Origin: an uncultured Anaerotruncus sp.
Lineage (GTDB): Bacteria; Bacillota; Clostridia; Oscillospirales; Ruminococcaceae
DNA length: 9,710 nt
Assembly (NCBI RefSeq): GCF_902490045.1
Contig: NZ_CABUCJ010000093.1
Coordinates: 1 to 9,710, forward strand
Reading direction: 5' to 3'
Shown: positions 6,403 through 9,710 of the stretch, in pieces
Layout of the letters: every line of letters begins with the position of its first letter
How positions within the stretch are numbered: the first letter of the stretch is position 1
Program-made: the position numbers and the translations under genes
Notes under the pieces: generated by a model
Seen by the model: only the letters and a program-made list of their open reading frames with translations
The model's database searches: none
What the model was told of the DNA's origin: nothing

Positions 6403-7815
6403 TTATTCCTGCCAGTGTTTCAGGATCGCGTCGGTCGTCTTTTCCGAAAGGGAGGTGATGCTCTGGGTCTCCATCGTGCGCACGTAGGTGTCCAACCGGT
6501 CCTCGAGCGGTTCGGTGAACTTTTTGTCGAGCGCCGCCGTGCCAAGCATCGCGCCGTAGGCGTGCCCGATCGGGCCGCCGGTGCAGTCGTTGTCCTGCCC
6601 GGACATCATCAGGATGCTCATCGCCTTGCGGTAATCGTTGCCCGCGAAGTAGATCGCGATCACCTCCGAGGCCATGTTCGGGTAGCAGTGCACCCAGTTG
6701 TAGTGCTTGTATTTCTCCTCGCAAAGCTCCCAAGCCTCGCGGTAGGTCGCCGATTTTTCGCACGCCTCGAAGGCGAATTCGAGCACGGTGTAGAACTCGC
6801 TGTCCATCGGGATGGCGCGCATCGCCTTCTCGAGCACGGTGCGCATGTCGGTTTCGACGTAGGCCATCGAGACGAGCACCGCGTTGAAGACCTCCGCGAG
6901 GATGCCGTTGTTGTGGTGGGAAACCCGCCCGTCCTTCCAGGCGAGCTCGGCGGCCAGCTTCGGCCTGCCGGGAGCGAGCGCGCCGCAGATGGCCGCGCGC
7001 ATCGCGGCGCCGATCATCTCACGGTAGGGGTTGACGAGGTAGCCGCTCTGCGGCGGGTAGATGCCCGAGCGCATGTGGCGCAGGGCGACCTCCTCGGCCG
7101 TGTAGGCGAAGGGGATGAGCCCCACCCACTTGTCGGCGATGTCGTCGGAATCGATCGCGTAGCCCTTTTCGCAAAACGCCTCGAGCAGCGCCAGCTCGAA
7201 GGTGATGTCGTCGTTGAGGGTCTCGGGGGGCTTGACGTAGCCGTCGATCTCCCCGAACACCTCCCACAGCCGGGAGGATTTGAAGCCCTCCACCGCTGTG
7301 CCGAGCGCCGAGCCGATGATCTCCCCCAGCCAGCCCGCATGCACCCGGTCGAAGAGCTCCTCCCGTCCGGGAAGCTGGTAATCGGGATACTCGCAGAGCT
7401 GCACGTTCTGCAGGTACTGCTCGAAGCTCTCATAGACCACATAGGACCAGTAGGGGTGTCCCTCGATCCTGGGGGCCTCGGCGAGCGCCTTGAACACCCG
7501 CGCGTTGAGGACCTGCAGGTCGATGAGGCGGTCCTCCCGGATCGCGTCGAACGCCAACGGGATGAGCTTGTCCGCCTCGGTGACGTCGTAGCCCATGTTC
7601 GCCATGCTGCTGATCGCGCCGAGCATCTTGGAGTAGGGAGCCTTTGATTCGGGCAGGGGCTTGGTCCACGCGCCCTTGCCGTTTTCGAGCATCTGGCGCG
7701 CCTCCTCGAGGAACTTGCCCTCCAAAAGGTTGTCCCACTCGATCAGGTCGGTGCGGTCCTTCACCGGCACCGCGCCGCTGAACATTTCATAATCCCATTC
7801 CCACGCTTGTTTCAT
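6403..7815 (-). CDS. Large ADP-ribosylglycohydrolase-family protein, candidate N-ribosyl hydrolase
   Basis: A 470-residue protein without signal peptide, hence cytosolic. The ADP-ribosylglycohydrolase (DraG/ARH) core starts near residue 155: GWLGEIIGSALGTAVEG (161-177), NDDITFE (201-207) in the place of the TDDT metal motif, GRVSHHNNGILAEVF (296-310), and GQDNDCTGG (406-414) in the place of GGDTDT or GWDTDCNG. The metal-binding Asp residues are kept (202, 203, 408, 410) while neighbouring Thr residues are replaced. About 150 N-terminal residues precede the core and match nothing I recognise. The family is known for cleaving N- or O-ribosyl bonds of ADP-ribose adducts. Here it heads a nucleoside-uptake operon ending in ribokinase, so a nucleoside or similar ribosyl compound is a plausible substrate (inference). 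The ATG at 7815 has AGGAG 9 nt upstream and is the first gene after the divergent control region. Confidence 0.85.
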   Translation of the reverse strand: MKQAWEWDYEMFSGAVPVKDRTDLIEWDNLLEGKFLEEARQMLENGKGAWTKPLPESKAPYSKMLGAISSMANMGYDVTEADKLIPLAFDAIREDRLIDLQVLNARVFKALAEAPRIEGHPYWSYVVYESFEQYLQNVQLCEYPDYQLPGREELFDRVHAGWLGEIIGSALGTAVEGFKSSRLWEVFGEIDGYVKPPETLNDDITFELALLEAFCEKGYAIDSDDIADKWVGLIPFAYTAEEVALRHMRSGIYPPQSGYLVNPYREMIGAAMRAAICGALAPGRPKLAAELAWKDGRVSHHNNGILAEVFNAVLVSMAYVETDMRTVLEKAMRAIPMDSEFYTVLEFAFEACEKSATYREAWELCEEKYKHYNWVHCYPNMASEVIAIYFAGNDYRKAMSILMMSGQDNDCTGGPIGHAYGAMLGTAALDKKFTEPLEDRLDTYVRTMETQSITSLSEKTTDAILKHWQE

Positions 7816-7836
7816 GCGGTAACACTCCTATCTGTA

Positions 7837-7859
7837 AAATTATGACATGGTCAAAAATT
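7837..7859. promoter_or_regulatory. Candidate operator: imperfect palindrome in the divergent control region
   Basis: Centred on 7848, TGAC-ATG-GTCA (7843-7853) is an exact inverted repeat, and flanking AT pairs extend it to 8 complementary pairs of 11. It overlaps the -35 of the regulator promoter and a possible -10 for the minus-strand operon. A bound regulator, most simply the adjacent PucR protein, could act on both directions. The binding protein is inferred. Confidence 0.45.
7839..7844 (-). promoter_or_regulatory. Possible -10 element of the transport operon
   Basis: CATAAT on the minus strand matches the sigma-A -10 consensus at five of six bases and lies about 10 nt before the AGGAG of the glycohydrolase gene. 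I find no good -35 at normal spacing, which would fit an activator-dependent promoter, but the call is weak. Confidence 0.3.
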
Positions 7860-7876
7860 GAGGGTTGTATTATAAT
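7848..7876 (+). promoter_or_regulatory. Sigma-A-type promoter of the PucR gene
   Basis: A perfect -10 TATAAT (7871-7876) is preceded by TGGTCA (7848-7853, four of six matches to TTGACA) with a 17-bp spacer. Transcription would begin near 7883, leaving a leader of about 70 nt. The -35 lies within the candidate palindromic operator, suggesting autoregulation. The -10 sits inside the palindrome ATTATAAT, so a TATAAT also exists on the other strand, but without a matching -35. Confidence 0.65.
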
Positions 7877-7877
7877 G

Positions 7878-7896
7878 GGCCTGGCCGTTTCAGGCC
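7878..7896. repeat. Small inverted repeat at the regulator transcription start
   Basis: GGCCTG (7878-7883) and CAGGCC (7891-7896) pair around 7 nt. It begins one base after the -10 element, so a second operator site is more likely than an RNA hairpin. The evidence is limited to the symmetry. Confidence 0.35.
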
Positions 7897-7940
7897 GGGC
7901 AGGATCCGGTCTTTTGTAAATATCGCTTTCCTGCTTTTGA

Positions 7941-7947
7941 AAGGAGG
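7941..7947 (+). promoter_or_regulatory. Ribosome binding site deciding the PucR start
   Basis: AAGGAGG lies 7 nt before the ATG at 7955. It excludes the earlier in-frame ATG at 7865, which would sit upstream of the predicted transcription start. Confidence 0.85.
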
Positions 7948-7954
7948 ACGCCCC

Positions 7955-9145
7955 ATGTCCATCTCCTGCGCGGACCTCAAGGGCCTCAGGCACTTTAAGC
8001 AGATCCGGCTGGTCGCCGGCGAAAAGGGGCTCTACCGGCAGATCTCCTGGCCGTTCATCTGCACCACCTCGACCATCTCCCAGTGGCTGCACGGCGGGGA
8101 GCTGCTCTTCATCTCGGGCGCGGGCCTCGACTGCGGGGAGGAGAGTCTGCTCTCCCTCATGCGCGAATCGGTCTCCAAGGGGCTGGCCGGCATGGTCATG
8201 CTCACCGGGGAGCGCTACATCCCCGAGATTCCCCCCTCGCTGGTCGAGCTGGCCGACGCGTCCTGCTTCCCGCTCTTTGAAATGCCCTGGGACGTCAAGC
8301 TGATCGACGTGACGCAGGAAATTTCCGAAAACATTATGTACCGCAAGGAACAGGCGAAGAAGGGACAGCGGTTTCTGGAGCAGTTGCTCTTCTCCGCGGA
8401 CGAAAGCCGCACCTTCGAGGAGCTCTCCGGGCTGTTCGGGATTCCCCAGCGCGCCTTCCGCTTCATCGCGGTGGCGGAAATCCAGGCCGGGGACCCGGCG
8501 GCCGCCGCCCTGGACACCATCAAGGGCGATCTCTCCCACACCCTCAAATCATGCGGCGAGGGGGAGGGGCGCGGCGTTTTGGCGATGGGGTACTTAAACA
8601 CGGTCGTCTGCCTCGCGCTCGGCAAAACCGAACGGGATGCCGACATGCTCGACAAATGCCTCACCGAGGCGTTCGGCGTGCTCGCCGGGCGCTACCCCCA
8701 CGCGCCGATGCGCCTCGGCTTCGGGCGGGTGTGCCAGAAGGGCTGCCCCATCCGGACAAGCTACCAGGAGGCCAAAAAGGCGCTGGCCACGATGGCCAAG
8801 GGGATCAGCCGGGAACAGGTGCTGCACTACTCCGAGCTCGGCATCTTCCGGCTCTTCTTTGAAATCCAGAACCCCGAGGAGATCCGGAAGTACTCCCGGG
8901 AGAATCTCGGGCCGCTGCTCGAGGCGGACCGGAAGAACGGCTCCGACCTCGTGGGCACGCTACGCAGCTACCTCTATAACAACTGCAACCTGCTGCGGAC
9001 CTCCCAGGCGCTCTATATCCACCGCAACACCCTCATCTACCGTCTCAACACAATCAAGGGGCTGCTCGCCAAGGATTTAGACGATGCGTTTGTTCGGCAC
9101 GAACTCTTCAACAGCATCCTCGCCGCGGAATTCATAGACAAATAG
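7955..9145 (+). CDS. PucR-family transcriptional regulator
   Basis: A 396-residue cytosolic DNA-binding regulator. Residues 1-125 form the N-terminal PucR ligand-sensing domain (LRHFKQIRLVAG, SWPFICTTSTISQWLHGGELLF region, FPLFEMPW at 105-112). The middle (about 165-290) resembles the GGDEF-like domain of this family (MRLGFGRVC 252-260; SYQEAKKAL 269-277). The C-terminal PucR helix-turn-helix is TLRSYLYNNCNLLRTSQALYIHRNTLIYRLNTI (335-367), with the diagnostic HRNTLIYRL. The length is somewhat shorter than B. subtilis PucR (about 530), within the family range. It is transcribed divergently from the transport operon, the usual arrangement for a local regulator of purine, nucleoside or amino-acid catabolism. 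Its last 22 codons overlap the convergent deaminase gene. It probably senses a substrate or product of the operon; whether it activates or represses cannot be seen. Confidence 0.92.
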   Translation: MSISCADLKGLRHFKQIRLVAGEKGLYRQISWPFICTTSTISQWLHGGELLFISGAGLDCGEESLLSLMRESVSKGLAGMVMLTGERYIPEIPPSLVELADASCFPLFEMPWDVKLIDVTQEISENIMYRKEQAKKGQRFLEQLLFSADESRTFEELSGLFGIPQRAFRFIAVAEIQAGDPAAAALDTIKGDLSHTLKSCGEGEGRGVLAMGYLNTVVCLALGKTERDADMLDKCLTEAFGVLAGRYPHAPMRLGFGRVCQKGCPIRTSYQEAKKALATMAKGISREQVLHYSELGIFRLFFEIQNPEEIRKYSRENLGPLLEADRKNGSDLVGTLRSYLYNNCNLLRTSQALYIHRNTLIYRLNTIKGLLAKDLDDAFVRHELFNSILAAEFIDK

Positions 9146-9710
9146 CGGCTCCTCCCGCAGAAAACCCCGGTCGGTTTCGACCTGCTCGAACCGCCGGAAG
9201 AGGAATTCCCCCCGGCGCACCGAGCAGGCGACGCTCGCGCGCTCGCAGACCGCGTCGAATTCGTCGACGGCGTTCAGCACGATGAAGTTGGCGTCCCGCC
9301 CCGGCGCGATGCCGTAGGAATCCTGGAGGTGCAGCGTCCTCGCGCCGTTCACCGTGATCAGGTCGAGCGCGTCGTAAATCTGCTCGATGCTCGTGAGCTG
9401 GCAGGCGTGCAGGCCGGCGTCGAGGATGTTCATCAGGTTCCCCGAGCCGAGCGGGTACCACGGGTCGGAGATCGAGTCCTGCGCAAAGCAGACGTTGAGC
9501 CCCTCCGCGAGCAGCTCGGGCACGCGGGTCACCCCGCGGCGCTTGGGATAGCTGTCGCACCGGCCCTGCAAGTGCATGTTCTCGGTCGGGCAGGAGATGA
9601 AGTTGAGCTTCGCGAGCTTCAGGAGCTTAAAGAGCTTGGCGGTGTAGGCGTTGTTGTAGGAGGCCATCGCGCAGGTGTGGCTGGCGGTGGTCAGCTCGCC
9701 GATGCCGCTG
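9077..9710 (-). CDS. codA: Cytosine deaminase-family amidohydrolase, C-terminal part (5' end outside window)
   Basis: The 210 visible residues align without gaps over the core to E. coli CodA from about position 236. TASHTCAMASYNNAY carries the metal ligand His246 equivalent (visible residue 11), then HLQGR, SYPKRRGVTRV and FAQDSISDPWYPLG, in which Asp78 equals catalytic Asp313. Neighbouring active-site residues differ: Gln for His312, Ser79 for Asp314 and Ser81 for Phe316. Asp314 is the residue that limits E. coli CodA to unsubstituted cytosine, so this enzyme probably accepts a different or larger base, for instance 5-methylcytosine. The N-terminal metal ligands and Glu217 are off the window and unchecked. 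The gene runs toward the PucR gene and overlaps it by 69 bp; its TAA lies opposite a TTA leucine codon of that gene. Family call is secure; the symbol denotes family membership, not proven cytosine activity. Confidence 0.88.
   Translation of the reverse strand, partial: SGIGELTTASHTCAMASYNNAYTAKLFKLLKLAKLNFISCPTENMHLQGRCDSYPKRRGVTRVPELLAEGLNVCFAQDSISDPWYPLGSGNLMNILDAGLHACQLTSIEQIYDALDLITVNGARTLHLQDSYGIAPGRDANFIVLNAVDEFDAVCERASVACSVRRGEFLFRRFEQVETDRGFLREEPLFVYEFRGEDAVEEFVPNKRIV

Noticed and set aside
7869..7874. Minus-strand TATAAT as the operon promoter
   Set aside because: It arises because ATTATAAT is self-complementary; no acceptable -35 lies 15-19 bp upstream on that strand.
7787..8539. 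250-codon minus-strand frame across the PucR gene and control region
   Set aside because: It is antisense to conserved PucR coding sequence and runs through the promoter region; composition is that of a shadow frame.
1..9710. CRISPR array, tRNA or rRNA genes, transposase, phage or toxin-antitoxin genes
   Set aside because: Nothing resembling these was seen; the window is fully accounted for by metabolic, transport and regulatory genes plus the repeat segment.

Overview
The window is GC-rich and gene-dense bacterial DNA. Strong GGAGG-type ribosome binding sites, a BMP-lipoprotein nucleoside ABC transporter and a PucR regulator suggest a high-GC Firmicute of the class Clostridia, perhaps Oscillospiraceae-like. 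This is an inference from style and gene content; no rRNA or other phylogenetic marker is present.

Layout. Seven minus-strand genes form one apparent operon. In transcription order (right to left) they are: a large ADP-ribosylglycohydrolase-family protein (7815-6403), a BMP-family substrate-binding lipoprotein (6340-5252), a 281-nt structured gap carrying two copies of a palindromic repeat, a double-domain ABC ATPase (4970-3444), two permeases (3454-2360 and 2358-1453), a ureidoglycolate-lyase-like protein (1430-951) and a ribokinase (938-42). From the ATPase onward the genes overlap or lie 1 to 22 nt apart. Divergent from the operon, a PucR-type regulator (7955-9145, plus strand) is read from a 139-nt shared control region with a recognisable sigma-A promoter and an inverted repeat that could be its operator. 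Convergent with the regulator, and overlapping its 3' end by 69 bp, lies the C-terminal half of a cytosine-deaminase-family amidohydrolase whose 5' end is outside the window.

How the genes may work together. The ABC system belongs to the BmpA/NupOPQ nucleoside-uptake type. A ribokinase at the operon end implies that free ribose is made inside the cell, yet no recognisable nucleoside hydrolase or phosphorylase is visible. The ADP-ribosylglycohydrolase-family protein, from a fold that cleaves N-ribosyl bonds, is the natural candidate for releasing base plus ribose. The deaminase would then process a base. It lacks the Asp that in E. coli CodA (Asp314) excludes 5-substituted cytosines, so a modified base such as 5-methylcytosine is plausible. 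The AllA-like protein is unexplained. The window therefore reads as an uptake and dismantling unit for a nucleoside or ribosylated compound of unknown identity. Family assignments are firm; the pathway is inference.
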